Notes: a model not told the origin generated them from the letters alone. A DNA stretch of 64,000 bases from an uncultured Lachnospiraceae bacterium (GCA_910588535.1 CAJUOO010000005.1:6971-70970), one strand, 5' to 3'. Shown: positions 1 to 9,180, counted from the first letter of the stretch. Made by a program: numbers and translations.

Positions 1-625
1 TTCCTGAACTATCACGAAGCTTCTTTCTCAAATTACTAACATGTACTTTTAAGGAACTCTCAAGACAATCTGGAGTATCCTCACTGATCCGATCGAGCAA
101 AACTGATTTTGTTATCACCTGTGATGGATTCTGCATCAATAGCTTTAAGATCGCATACTCTGTCCTTGTCAATCTGACAGAATTCTCATTTACCCAAACC
201 ATACGTTTTTCCAGATCCATAGCGATCTCTTCAAATACAAGCCTTGCGCTGCCTTTTTCCTCTCCTGTCCCCATCTTGCGAAGCTGAACAGCAACTCTCG
301 CCAAAAGCTCCTTGTTATCAAAAGGCTTTGTCACATAATCCGCTGCCCCTCCCAATAAAAGCTCCACCTTGCTGTCTATATCCAGCTTAGCACTGACGAC
401 AATAACCGGGATACCACTAAGCTTAGGAAGTACTTCTTCTCCGCTTAATCCCGGCAGCATCAGATCCAAAAGCACCAGATCGGGTTTTGCATTTGAGAGC
501 AGCAAAAGCACCTCTGTGCCAGAATAGGCGCGGCACACTTTATATCCCTCTCTTATTAGAAGCTCCTCCAACATATCCCCAATATAAATATCATCATCGA
601 CAATCCAGATCTGTTTTTCAGCCAT
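1..625 (-). CDS. OmpR/PhoB-family response regulator, 3' end outside window
   Basis: The first 208 codons of a DNA-binding response regulator are present; the C-terminus runs off the left edge. The receiver domain has the acidic pocket IVDDD at residues 8-12, the likely phospho-acceptor Asp54 in LVLLDLMLPG, and the conserved Lys in YVTKPFD. The second half is a winged-helix domain (RLTRTEYAILKLL ... SSLKVHVSNLRKKL) typical of OmpR/PhoB regulators. The ATG at 625 was chosen because the receiver domain begins directly there. The partner kinase should lie to the left of the window. A 140-bp palindromic repeat sits about 100 bp upstream of the start. The target genes cannot be told from the sequence. 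Confidence 0.9.
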   Translation of the reverse strand, partial: MAEKQIWIVDDDIYIGDMLEELLIREGYKVCRAYSGTEVLLLLSNAKPDLVLLDLMLPGLSGEEVLPKLSGIPVIVVSAKLDIDSKVELLLGGAADYVTKPFDNKELLARVAVQLRKMGTGEEKGSARLVFEEIAMDLEKRMVWVNENSVRLTRTEYAILKLLMQNPSQVITKSVLLDRISEDTPDCLESSLKVHVSNLRKKLRDSSG

Positions 626-731
626 CTATTCACATAACACCTCTCTCCTCCGTGATTTCCCTTGTCACAGGGATATACACCATCTTAAGTGGAATAAGCT
701 TACAATATCTCTTGCCTAACTGATAGAAATA

Positions 732-871
732 GTCCAGTGAACTGTCTGTGGTTCTCCAGGAACCTATTGAAAAACGCCGGCGGTTAGCGAGGTAGTTTCG
801 AGCTTACCGTCCGCTGCGTTTTTCACTAAGCGGGAGCGGGGTGACGGAGGACCACAGACAGTTCGCTGGAC
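732..871 (+). repeat. 140-bp structured repeat, copy A
   Basis: Full copy of the dispersed palindromic element. The outer arms (732-757 and 846-871) pair over 26 bp; the two imperfect positions are U-G wobbles only if the plus strand is read as RNA. Inside are a second stem (GAAAAACGC with GCGTTTTTC), an inner stem with the conserved TTAGCGAGG and CGAGCTTA arms, and a hairpin AAGC-GGGA-GC with a GNRA-type loop. Homology to other copies extends into both flanks (about 714-731 and 872-940). It separates the response regulator from the resolvase and explains most of the 626-991 gap. Confidence 0.85.
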
Positions 872-991
872 GGACCATTCCAGAAAATGATACAACAGAT
901 TTAAAACAACAAATTAAATATAAAATTCTCAAGAAGTACTAAATCATTGCATCTATTAAAATTATCAAAACAGATTTCAGAAACACTCTTT

Positions 992-1642
992 CTATATTTT
1001 AGCCTTTTTATAAGGATACCCCTTCTGATTCATAGAGATAAATGGCAGCCCAGTTCGTTTTGCATGTCGGTACACCGTCGCGATATGTACGCCGCCAAGA
1101 TGGTCCGTAAGCTCCTTCCCTGTTATCTCCTTGCGCCTCCATTTAAAATACCACTCTTCAAAATCCTCCGGCATGGAAGTCTCCTCTCTTCCAAATCTCA
1201 CGCCGCGCGATTTCGCTGCCGCGATCCCCTCCGTCTGTCTCTGACGAATGTTTTCCCGCTCATTCTGTGCCACATAGGACAAAACCTGAAGAACAATATC
1301 CGCAATCAAAGTGCCTGTCAGATCACGGCTGCTGCTTGTGTCCAGTAATGGCATATCCAACACACGAATATCTGCGTGGATCTCCTTTGTGATAATCCTC
1401 CACTGCTCCAAGATTTCCTCATAATTCCGCCCAAGCCGATCAATGCTCTTAATAATTAAAAGATCGCCCGGCTTCAGCTTCTTTATCAGCCTCCTGTAAG
1501 CCGGACGATTAAAATCCTTTCCACTCTGTTTATCCATAAACAGATTTTTTCTCGGAATCTTGCAGATTGACAGGGCAATTATCTGCCTGTCCTCATTTTG
1601 CTCCTTCGTCGATACCCGAATGTAACCATAAATCTGTGACAT
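992..1642 (-). CDS. Serine site-specific recombinase (resolvase/invertase family)
   Basis: Small serine recombinase of 216 residues, the usual size for resolvases and invertases. The catalytic domain starts with YGYIRVSTKEQ, placing the nucleophile at Ser11. The arginine-rich active-site motif KSIDRLGRNYEEI follows at about residue 65, and a C-terminal helix-turn-helix (ITGKELTDHLGGVHIATVYRH is split around residues 170-190) contacts DNA. The ATG is preceded by GGAGG. No transposase, integrase or phage gene is adjacent, so it is a solitary recombinase. It may be a remnant of a mobile element or an invertase for a nearby switch. It lies about 50 bp from the flank of repeat copy A. Confidence 0.9.
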   Translation of the reverse strand: MSQIYGYIRVSTKEQNEDRQIIALSICKIPRKNLFMDKQSGKDFNRPAYRRLIKKLKPGDLLIIKSIDRLGRNYEEILEQWRIITKEIHADIRVLDMPLLDTSSSRDLTGTLIADIVLQVLSYVAQNERENIRQRQTEGIAAAKSRGVRFGREETSMPEDFEEWYFKWRRKEITGKELTDHLGGVHIATVYRHAKRTGLPFISMNQKGYPYKKAKI

Positions 1643-1712
1643 ATCTTTTTACCTCCACAATATATTTCTACATTTTATTGTAAAGGTTTTCTGTCTGAAA
1701 CAGGAAGCATTT

Positions 1713-3482
1713 CTACTCAAACTGTGCTCTATATAATTGATGATAAAAGCCTTTTCTCCCCATCAGCTCCTCGTGGGTCCCTTGCTCCACGATCTCTCCA
1801 TGATTTACCACCAAAATCACATCTGCATTTTGAATGGTCGACAAACGATGTGCGATCACAAAGCAAGTTTTATGCTCCATCAGCTTTCGCATTGCCTGCT
1901 GAATCTGTATCTCCGTCCGTGTGTCAACGTTAGATGTCGCCTCATCTAGAATAAGCATAGGAGATTCCAAAAGCATCGCCCTAGCTATGGTGAGAAGCTG
2001 CTTCTGTCCCTTGGATATATTGGTTCCATCATCACTTAATATTGTATTATAGCCATTTGGCAGGCGCTTGATAAAGGAATGGATCTTTGCTGCCTTCGCC
2101 GCAGCCACCACCTCCTCCATGCTGGCTCCCTCCTTCCCATAGGCGATATTGTCAAATATACTTCCCTCAAACAGCCATGTATCCTGAAGCACCATGGCAT
2201 AGGACTTTCTAAGGCTGCTTCTTGTGACACGTGTGGTCTCCTCCCCGTCGACATAGATATGTCCGTCGCCCACATCATAGAAGCGCATAAGTAGATTGAT
2301 CAACGTAGTTTTTCCAGCTCCGGTCGGACCTACAATCGCAACCAGCTTGCCCTTTCTGGCATCCAGATTCAGATTTTTGATAATAGGGTTGCCCTTTGTA
2401 TAGCCGAAGCTGACATTCTCGATGCGCACATTTCCCTGAACTCTATGAAGCTCCTTGGCATCCTTTGTATCTAACGGCTCCGGCAGCTCGTCTATCAGCA
2501 GGAACACACGCTCCGCCGCCGCAAGCGCGGACTGAAATTCACTGATAATATTGGCAAATTCATTGATAGGCCCGGAAAATTTTCTGGAATATAGAACAAA
2601 AGAAGAGATATCACCGACTGTCATGCTGTTTGCCAGATAGAGAAGAGCGCCAAATACACTGATCAGAGACAGGGACAGGTTATTGATAAAATTTACAGTG
2701 GGTCCCGTCACACTTCCATAATATTCTGCTCGATAGTAGGATTCCACGGCCTCCTCATTTTTAGTATCAAATTTTGCAATGGTGTTCTCTTCCTGATGAT
2801 ATGCCTTTAATGTTCTCTGCCCCGATATCATCTCCTCCACAAAGCCATTTAATTCTCCTAGCTTTCTGGATCGCAGCCGAAAGAGTGGTCTGGTTTTGCT
2901 GGTAATCAGCTTTGTCATGCAGATGGAGAGAGGCACTGTAAAAACAAATACCAAAACCAGCCTTGGTGAGATCACCACCATCATACTAAACGCCCCTATC
3001 ACTGTGATCACCGTCGCCAATATCTGTACGAGATCATTCGAGAGTGAAGCGTTAATGGTGTCAATATCATAAGAAATGCGGCTGATAATATCTCCTGTTT
3101 GATGCGTGTCAAAATATCCAACCGGAAGGCTTAACAACCTGTCAAATACATCTTTCCTCATGCGGAACACCACCTTGCGGCTAATATGAATCATCAATAT
3201 GGACAAAAGATAGGACAGCGCCGATGAGACCACATAGAAGATTACCATTAGCCCCGCATAGTAAAATACACGTTCAAAATCCACTCTCCCCTTGCCAAAT
3301 TCTATGGCGTCAATCGCATAGCCGGACAGTGTGGGTCCTATCAAGGAAAACATATTGCTGCCGATTGTCAGTAAAAGTGCGAGCAGCAGAAGCCAGAAAT
3401 AATTCATCATATACTTTCCAAGGCGGAGAATTGTGCCACGGCGATTCTTTGGCTTTTCGTAGGTTTTATTTTTATTTGCCAT
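1713..3482 (-). CDS. ABC exporter half-transporter, consensus ATPase site partner
   Basis: Fused permease-ATPase of 589 residues: six membrane segments in roughly residues 25-320, then a nucleotide-binding domain. Walker A is GPTGAGKTT near residue 385, Walker B is LILDEATS near 512 with the catalytic Glu intact, and the switch His is in VIAHRLS. The signature is NISKGQKQ instead of LSGGQ. Together with the gene 11 bp upstream, whose own catalytic residues are altered, it should form a heterodimeric exporter of the BmrCD/TM287-288 type. Start: ATG 5 nt after GGAGGA. The substrate is unknown; peptides, lipids or drugs are all possible. Confidence 0.92.
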   Translation of the reverse strand: MANKNKTYEKPKNRRGTILRLGKYMMNYFWLLLLALLLTIGSNMFSLIGPTLSGYAIDAIEFGKGRVDFERVFYYAGLMVIFYVVSSALSYLLSILMIHISRKVVFRMRKDVFDRLLSLPVGYFDTHQTGDIISRISYDIDTINASLSNDLVQILATVITVIGAFSMMVVISPRLVLVFVFTVPLSICMTKLITSKTRPLFRLRSRKLGELNGFVEEMISGQRTLKAYHQEENTIAKFDTKNEEAVESYYRAEYYGSVTGPTVNFINNLSLSLISVFGALLYLANSMTVGDISSFVLYSRKFSGPINEFANIISEFQSALAAAERVFLLIDELPEPLDTKDAKELHRVQGNVRIENVSFGYTKGNPIIKNLNLDARKGKLVAIVGPTGAGKTTLINLLMRFYDVGDGHIYVDGEETTRVTRSSLRKSYAMVLQDTWLFEGSIFDNIAYGKEGASMEEVVAAAKAAKIHSFIKRLPNGYNTILSDDGTNISKGQKQLLTIARAMLLESPMLILDEATSNVDTRTEIQIQQAMRKLMEHKTCFVIAHRLSTIQNADVILVVNHGEIVEQGTHEELMGRKGFYHQLYRAQFE

Positions 3483-3493
3483 TTCTTCCTCCT

Positions 3494-5239
3494 TTACGAC
3501 GCCTCGGAAGCGATTCCCATCTGGGAGCGCCCGATCTCTTTATATACTTGACAGCTCGCTATCAGCTCATCATGTGTTCCATACCCTATCATCTCGCCAT
3601 CCTCCAGCACCAGAATATGATCGGCGTGCATAATGGAGCTGATTCTCTGCGCGATAATCACAGTTGTCGTCTCCTTAAAATGCTCCTTTAGCTCTTTTCT
3701 TAAAGAAGCATCTGTGCGATAATCAAGTGCACTGGAAGAATCGTCCAGAATCAGTATATCTGGGTGAGCGGCAAGTGCCCTTGCAATCAAGATTCTCTGT
3801 TTCTGTCCGCCACTTAGATTCGCCCCCTTAATATTCAGTTTATCATAATAGCCCCGGTTTTTCTCCTCCACAAATTCCTTTGCCTGTGCATATAAGATCG
3901 CCTGCTTAAGCTCCTCCTCTGTAAGCTCCCTGCCAAGTCTGACATTCTCGGATATGGAATCCTCAAACAGTGCATCATTTTGAAAGACTACGCCAAAACG
4001 GCGCCTAAGCTCCTGAATGGGGATGGATTGTATTGGCCTTCCATCAATATAGATCGTTCCTTCTGTCGCGTCATAAAAGCGCAAAAGCAGGCTGACCACC
4101 GTCGATTTTCCTGAGCCTGTCTCCCCGATAATTCCAAGAGTCTCCCCCTTCTTTACCGAAAAATTGATATTGGTGAGGTTATTTTCCACATGATTATAAG
4201 AAAAGGATACCTGATCAAAACATATCATGGCATCTTGCCCCTCCTCAGATACCCCTTCAGGCTCTTTCTTTGCTATCACCTCCAGCTCACGCTCATCCTC
4301 TGCGTCAAGCACAGCGACAATACGGTCCGCAGAGGCAACTGCTTTAGAGATAATGACAAACATTTTTGAAATTGACATCATAGCATTTAGAATAATGGTA
4401 AAATAGGTCATAAAAGCGAGTATTTTCCCGACCTCACAGTGCCCCGCATTGACACGGTAGGCCCCTGCAAGAATAACTAGAACCAGACCAATATTTAAGA
4501 AGAAATTCATCGCGGGATTCACAACCGCCATCGTCATGCCCGCCTTCTTCTCTATCTTAACAACCTCCTCATTGATGGATGCAAAACGCTCCTTCTCATA
4601 CTCCGTCTTTGACAATGCCTTGATCACGCGGATACCCGCGATATCCTCACGCACCAGACGGACAAACTGATCAAGAGCCTCCTGAAGCTTTGCATACATC
4701 GGGATGCCCTTTTTCGAGGTTGACGTCATAATTAGAACAATAAAGGGAAGCACCGATACTAAAATTAAGGTCAGCACCGGATCAAGAGTTAATGTAATTA
4801 GAATTCCCCCGATTAACAGAATTGGCGCACGCACACCAAGACGCTGCACCCTGCCAAGCATCTGGTGCAGATTGTAGGTGTCGCTGGTCAGCCTTGATAT
4901 TAGGGAAGGCTTAGTAAAGGCGTCCGTACTCTGGTTTGAGAGATACGTCACCTTGGAGAACAGATCGTGCCGAACCTTCTCCGTTGTATCTCTCGCCACC
5001 TTGGACGCCATTCGGTTGGCCACGACATTGCCCACCCACGCCAGTATGGCACATAGGATCATCAAAAATCCCCAGACAAAAATCATCTGCCTATCGTTCA
5101 TAGGTATTATATTATCGATCATATGCGCCAATATCCATGGCAGGCACAGATCCATAATCGTCCCTGCGAATTTTACCGCAAAACCAAGACACATTCGCAG
5201 ATAATACGGCCTTAGATAATAGGTCAGTACTCGTTTCAT
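3494..5239 (-). CDS. ABC exporter half-transporter, degenerate ATPase site partner
   Basis: Fused permease-ATPase of 581 residues with six membrane segments, Walker A GETGSGKST near residue 372 and a canonical LSGGQKQ signature. Two catalytic positions are changed: Walker B reads ILILDDSS (Asp where the catalytic Glu should be) and the switch region reads IIAQRISS (Gln for His). Its signature should complete the active site of the partner at 1713-3482, while its own Walker B belongs to the degenerate site. That is standard for heterodimeric exporters. It starts 22 bp after the hisIE stop, so it is probably co-transcribed with the his genes, although a metabolic link is not evident. Confidence 0.92.
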   Translation of the reverse strand: MKRVLTYYLRPYYLRMCLGFAVKFAGTIMDLCLPWILAHMIDNIIPMNDRQMIFVWGFLMILCAILAWVGNVVANRMASKVARDTTEKVRHDLFSKVTYLSNQSTDAFTKPSLISRLTSDTYNLHQMLGRVQRLGVRAPILLIGGILITLTLDPVLTLILVSVLPFIVLIMTSTSKKGIPMYAKLQEALDQFVRLVREDIAGIRVIKALSKTEYEKERFASINEEVVKIEKKAGMTMAVVNPAMNFFLNIGLVLVILAGAYRVNAGHCEVGKILAFMTYFTIILNAMMSISKMFVIISKAVASADRIVAVLDAEDERELEVIAKKEPEGVSEEGQDAMICFDQVSFSYNHVENNLTNINFSVKKGETLGIIGETGSGKSTVVSLLLRFYDATEGTIYIDGRPIQSIPIQELRRRFGVVFQNDALFEDSISENVRLGRELTEEELKQAILYAQAKEFVEEKNRGYYDKLNIKGANLSGGQKQRILIARALAAHPDILILDDSSSALDYRTDASLRKELKEHFKETTTVIIAQRISSIMHADHILVLEDGEMIGYGTHDELIASCQVYKEIGRSQMGIASEAS

Positions 5240-5261
5240 TTTTATACCTCCTGCATACCTG

Positions 5262-6458
5262 TCAGCGGTTGGATATCTCTCTTATAATATCCTCCCAGCT
5301 CACTCCTTTTTCTACCATCAGTACCATGACATGATATAAAAAATCAGCGATCTCATATTTTATCTCCTCCGGCTCTGGATTCTTCGCGGCTATAATAATC
5401 TCTGCCGCCTCCTCCCCCACCTTTTTGAGGATTTTATCTATTCCCTTATCAAATAGATAATTTGTATAAGAACCCTCCTTTGGATTCTCTTTTCTGTCAA
5501 GAATTGTATTATATTCCTGTTCTAACACAGCAAGTGGATTCACCGCCCTATAGTCCTTCTTTGCAATCTCATCAAAAAAGCAGGAATACCTTCCAGTATG
5601 ACAGGCGTTTCCTATCTGCGATACCTTGGCAAGCAATGTATCTCTGTCACAGTCCGCAGACAGCTCCTTCACATACTGATAATGCCCGGAGGTCAGCCCC
5701 TTCACCCACAGCTCTTCTCGGCTTCGACTGTAATAGGTCATCCTCCCTGTCAGGAGCGTTTTCTCAAACGCTTCCTCATTCATATAGGCGAGCATCAGCA
5801 CTTGGCTGGTCTTATAGTCCTGAACCACCACAGGAACCAGACCATCACTGTTCTGAACCAGATCCTGCCAAGCAAGCGCTGGTCTGAGCTCTGTTTTTGA
5901 CATCTGGTACACTGCCTCCCTGCCAGATACCAAGACATAGATAGGAAGTTCTGTCTCCACCGAATCATCCATATCTAGATCTGTGATGCACAAGGCACCT
6001 GTACACTCCCTAACCTCTTTTTGATAGGTGGCAAATGTCTCGCCATCACTGCAGAAAATCAACTTTTCTTTTCCAAAGCGGGCACATGACTCAGAAAGTG
6101 CTGTATGCCATGTCCGCCCTTCTTGCCCGCAAGCTTTTATGTCAGGCAAAAATAATGCTTTGTCAGCCCCTGTGTAAAGATATTTTTTTACATCCTCAAA
6201 CCGCTTGACACTTCCCCCTGCATATACCGGGATCTCCGCCTCAAATACAAGATTCTTGATACATCCAATGTTTCTCTCATGTTCCAATTCAGAGTCCGAT
6301 TTCTCGATAATGGCAAGGCTCTCTGCCCCCTGATTGCTGTAATAAACAGATGCAGAACATCCATCCTCACAGGTAAAGATAACACTGCACGCCTCGTCCT
6401 CATAGACTGTGCCGTCCTTAAGATATATCACAGGTATTTTCTTACTTATCTGCATCAT
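5262..6458 (-). CDS. hisIE: Phosphoribosyl-AMP cyclohydrolase/phosphoribosyl-ATP pyrophosphatase with HisF-like N-terminal domain
   Basis: Histidine pathway steps 2 and 3. The C-terminal 200 residues are a standard HisIE: the cyclohydrolase motif CDRDTLL followed by CHTGRYSCFF (Zn/Mg ligands), then a pyrophosphatase domain (KVGEEAAEIIIAAK, EIADFLYH). The protein has 398 residues against about 200 for ordinary HisIE. The extra N-terminal 190 residues look like a decayed HisF/HisA barrel: KKIPVIYLKDGTVY aligns with the HisF start but has Tyr where catalytic Asp11 should be, and VYAGGSVKRFEDVKKYL matches the GGGIR phosphate-binding region. It overlaps hisA by 17 bp. The N domain is probably structural or regulatory. 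Confidence 0.9.
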   Translation of the reverse strand: MMQISKKIPVIYLKDGTVYEDEACSVIFTCEDGCSASVYYSNQGAESLAIIEKSDSELEHERNIGCIKNLVFEAEIPVYAGGSVKRFEDVKKYLYTGADKALFLPDIKACGQEGRTWHTALSESCARFGKEKLIFCSDGETFATYQKEVRECTGALCITDLDMDDSVETELPIYVLVSGREAVYQMSKTELRPALAWQDLVQNSDGLVPVVVQDYKTSQVLMLAYMNEEAFEKTLLTGRMTYYSRSREELWVKGLTSGHYQYVKELSADCDRDTLLAKVSQIGNACHTGRYSCFFDEIAKKDYRAVNPLAVLEQEYNTILDRKENPKEGSYTNYLFDKGIDKILKKVGEEAAEIIIAAKNPEPEEIKYEIADFLYHVMVLMVEKGVSWEDIIREISNR

Positions 6459-7188
6459 TCTTCACTGTCTCCTTCTCATACAGCTCAATCGCAGTTTTCA
6501 GATTTAATCGATTTTCATACAATGCTTTTCCTATAATTGCCCCTTTTATGCCGGCATAATACAACCGTTCCAGATCCTTCATGCAGGAAACGCCGCCGGA
6601 GGCAATAATCTCCATGCCTGTCACATCAGAGATCTCCTTGGTATGCTCCACATTTGGTCCCTGAAGCATGCCATCCTTCGATATATCAGTGTAGGCTATG
6701 GTTTTAATCCCATATTCCTTCATCTTAAGACAGAGATTCACCGCGTGAAGATTGCTTACCTTCGCCCAACCCTCAATCGCAACCAAGCCATTTTTTGCAT
6801 CCACTCCAACCACAATCTTATCTGAGCCGAAATTGCGCACAGCCTCCTTGACAAAAACCGGGTCCTGAACCGCCTTTGTTCCAAGTATAATTCTTGACAC
6901 TCCATAATTGAGCACTGTCTCTATATCCTTCATAGTACGTATGCCGCCGCCAAGCTGTGTGGGAACCTTGACGGATCTCACTATATTCCGAATCACCTCC
7001 TCATTCATGGAATGTCCCGCGAGTGCACCGTCCAGATCAACCAGATGAATAAAGGACGCCCCCTGCTGCTCCCACATGGCCGCGACCCTTGCCGGCGTGT
7101 GAGAATAGACCTCCACATCGTGAAACATACCTTGTTTTAGCCGGACACACTGTCCGTTCTTAATATCAATCGCAGGATATAACTGCAT
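6442..7188 (-). CDS. hisA: ProFAR isomerase HisA
   Basis: 1-(5-phosphoribosyl)-5-[(5-phosphoribosylamino)methylideneamino]imidazole-4-carboxamide isomerase, a TIM barrel of 248 residues, normal for HisA. It begins MQLYPAIDIKNGQCVRL, with the catalytic Asp8 in AIDI. The phosphate-binding motif QLGGGIRTMKDIE and the second catalytic Asp in YTDISKDGMLQGPN are present, as is the late loop ASGGVSCMKDLE. It sits between hisB and hisIE with a 14-bp gap upstream and an overlap downstream, so translation is probably coupled. hisF and hisH, usual neighbours, are missing here. Confidence 0.96.
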   Translation of the reverse strand: MQLYPAIDIKNGQCVRLKQGMFHDVEVYSHTPARVAAMWEQQGASFIHLVDLDGALAGHSMNEEVIRNIVRSVKVPTQLGGGIRTMKDIETVLNYGVSRIILGTKAVQDPVFVKEAVRNFGSDKIVVGVDAKNGLVAIEGWAKVSNLHAVNLCLKMKEYGIKTIAYTDISKDGMLQGPNVEHTKEISDVTGMEIIASGGVSCMKDLERLYYAGIKGAIIGKALYENRLNLKTAIELYEKETVKNDADK

Positions 7189-7202
7189 AACAACTCCTCC
7201 TT

Positions 7203-7856
7203 TCAGAGTGTTCCTTTGGTAGATAAGACATCTGTGATTCTCACATCATACCCCGTCGCCTCGTCGAGCGCCTTGGCAAATGCCTTGAACATCGCCTCAA
7301 TACAATGATGGCTGTTCGTTCCTGAGAGCTGCCTGATATGTAAGTTCAGACCAGCACTGTAGGTAAAGGCATAAAAGAACTCCTTCACCATCTCCGTGTC
7401 AAAATACCCGACACGCTCTGTATCAAACTGCGCGTCAAATACCAGATACGGCCTTCCTGACAGATCAAGGGCACACAGCACCAACGCTTCGTCCATCGGC
7501 AGCAGAAAGCTTCCATAGCGCCGTATCCCGCGCTTATCTCCAAGTGCCTTCTTCACTGCCTCTCCAAGAACAATTCCGGTATCCTCCACTGTGTGATGAC
7601 AATCTACATACAGATCTCCCTTCACCTTACAGTCCAGATCGAAAAATCCATGCCTTGCAAAGCTGTTAAGCATATGATCAAAAAATCCTATTCCTGTCTG
7701 GACCTCCGCCTTTCCGCTGCCGTCAACGGCAAAGGTAAGTGCGATATTCGTCTCTCTGGTCACGCGCGTAACTGCTGCTGTCCTGCTTTCCATAGCAGCT
7801 CTACTCTCCTTCCAATCTACCTTTTCAACCTCTGCTCCATTCCATATCTTCTCCAT
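7203..7856 (-). CDS. hisB: Imidazoleglycerol-phosphate dehydratase
   Basis: Removes water from imidazole glycerol phosphate to give imidazole acetol phosphate. Metal-binding motifs FFDHML, DCHHTVEDTGI and GTNSHHCIEA are intact. The frame encodes 217 residues, about 20 more than a minimal HisB. The first ATG (7856) overlaps the hisD stop as TAATG, favouring coupled re-initiation. A second in-frame ATG at 7793 would give MESRTAAVTRVTRETNIAL, which aligns with the usual N-terminus and has AAGGAG upstream. The true start is therefore uncertain. It is monofunctional: no phosphatase domain is attached. Confidence 0.95.
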   Translation of the reverse strand: MEKIWNGAEVEKVDWKESRAAMESRTAAVTRVTRETNIALTFAVDGSGKAEVQTGIGFFDHMLNSFARHGFFDLDCKVKGDLYVDCHHTVEDTGIVLGEAVKKALGDKRGIRRYGSFLLPMDEALVLCALDLSGRPYLVFDAQFDTERVGYFDTEMVKEFFYAFTYSAGLNLHIRQLSGTNSHHCIEAMFKAFAKALDEATGYDVRITDVLSTKGTL

Positions 7857-9148
7857 TACTTTCCAAACCTCACGCGAATGGAATTTGCGTGTGCAGTAAG
7901 CTGTTCAGCCTCAGCAAATGTGATAATATCATTGTGAATCGGCTCAAGCGCTTCTCTCGAATAAGAGATAATGCTTGATTTTTTTACAAAGTCATCCACA
8001 CCGAGCGGTGAGAAAAACTTTGCCGTGCCATTGGTCGGCAGGATATGATTGGGTCCTGCAAAATAATCCCCCAATGGCTCTGAGCTATATTCCCCAATAA
8101 AAATAGCACCTGCATGTTTGATCTTAGTCATCACCATAAATGCATCCTCTGTCATAATCTCCAAGTGCTCTGAGGCAATTTCATTCGCTATATCAATCGC
8201 CTCCTCCATTGTGTCCGCAAGCAGAATATAGCCATATTGATCTAGCGATTTGGTGATAATATCCTTTCTGGAAAGCTCCTTTACAAAAGCATCTACTTCC
8301 TCAGATACCTGTGTGGCAAGTGCCTCACTTGTAGTGACCAATATGGCGGAGGCCAGCTCGTCATGCTCCGCCTGCGACAACAGATCCGCAGCCACATAGC
8401 GAGGATTTGCCGTATCATCCGCAAGCACCAAGATCTCACTTGGCCCCGCGATGGAATCAATGCTCACATGCCCGTAGACCGCCTTTTTTGCCAGCGCCAC
8501 ATAGATATTTCCGGGCCCTACAATCTTGTCAACCTTCGGAATACTCTCCGTGCCGTAGGCAAGCGCCGCGATCGCCTGTGCGCCCCCAACCTTATAGATT
8601 CGGTCCACACCTGCCTCCTTAGCGGCAACCAATGTGGCAGGTACCACCTTACCATCCTTATTGCACGGTGTAGTCATAAAAATCTCCTCCACACCGGCAA
8701 CCTTTGCGGGAATTACATTCATCAGCACACTGGAAGGATATGCTGCTTTTCCTCCCGGCACATAGACACCCACACGGGACAGAGGTGTAAGCTTCTGCCC
8801 AAGGATTGTGCCCTGTCTTGTGCTGTCAAACCAACTATATTTCTTCTGTTTCTCATGATATGATCTGATATTCACCAGCGCCTTTTGAATCACTTCCACA
8901 AGGGAGGGCTCCACAAGCGCGTATGCTTCCTCTATCTCCCTCTCCGTCACCATAATTGTGGAGGCATCCACAGACGCATGGTCAAACTTCTCTGTGTAAT
9001 CAAATACAGCCTCATCCTTTTTTTCCTTTACATTCTTAAGAATCTCTGCAACCACACTTTCATATTCACTGTACTGGTTCGGACTCCTTTTTAATAAATC
9101 CTCCAACAGGTTCTTTCTCCCTGCCTCATCCAAATGAATCATTCTCAT
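7856..9148 (-). CDS. hisD: Histidinol dehydrogenase
   Basis: Final two oxidations from histidinol to histidine, NAD- and Zn-dependent. Its 430 residues match the family length. Seen: GPGNIYVALAKKAVYG, the catalytic region DLLSQAEHDELA (Gln and His Zn ligands), ASEHLEIMTED, and the C-terminal GDYFAGPNHILPTNGTAKF. The start ATG at 9148 has AGAAGGATT just upstream; an ATG two codons later is also possible. It is separated from hisG by 125 bp containing two stem-loops, the only long gap inside the hisG-hisIE run. Confidence 0.97.
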   Translation of the reverse strand: MRMIHLDEAGRKNLLEDLLKRSPNQYSEYESVVAEILKNVKEKKDEAVFDYTEKFDHASVDASTIMVTEREIEEAYALVEPSLVEVIQKALVNIRSYHEKQKKYSWFDSTRQGTILGQKLTPLSRVGVYVPGGKAAYPSSVLMNVIPAKVAGVEEIFMTTPCNKDGKVVPATLVAAKEAGVDRIYKVGGAQAIAALAYGTESIPKVDKIVGPGNIYVALAKKAVYGHVSIDSIAGPSEILVLADDTANPRYVAADLLSQAEHDELASAILVTTSEALATQVSEEVDAFVKELSRKDIITKSLDQYGYILLADTMEEAIDIANEIASEHLEIMTEDAFMVMTKIKHAGAIFIGEYSSEPLGDYFAGPNHILPTNGTAKFFSPLGVDDFVKKSSIISYSREALEPIHNDIITFAEAEQLTAHANSIRVRFGK

Positions 9149-9180
9149 AATCCTTCTTATATGCCTCCTTCTAGCGAACT

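Noticed and set aside
487..723. A plus-strand frame in the response regulator and repeat flank
   Set aside because: It lies antisense to a clear response regulator and into repeat sequence, with no recognised protein.
947..1348. A 133-codon frame opposite the resolvase
   Set aside because: Shadow of the resolvase gene; no ribosome site and no protein-like pattern.
992..1642. A prophage or integrative element around the resolvase
   Set aside because: No integrase, structural, replication or transfer genes adjoin it; only a lone recombinase is present.
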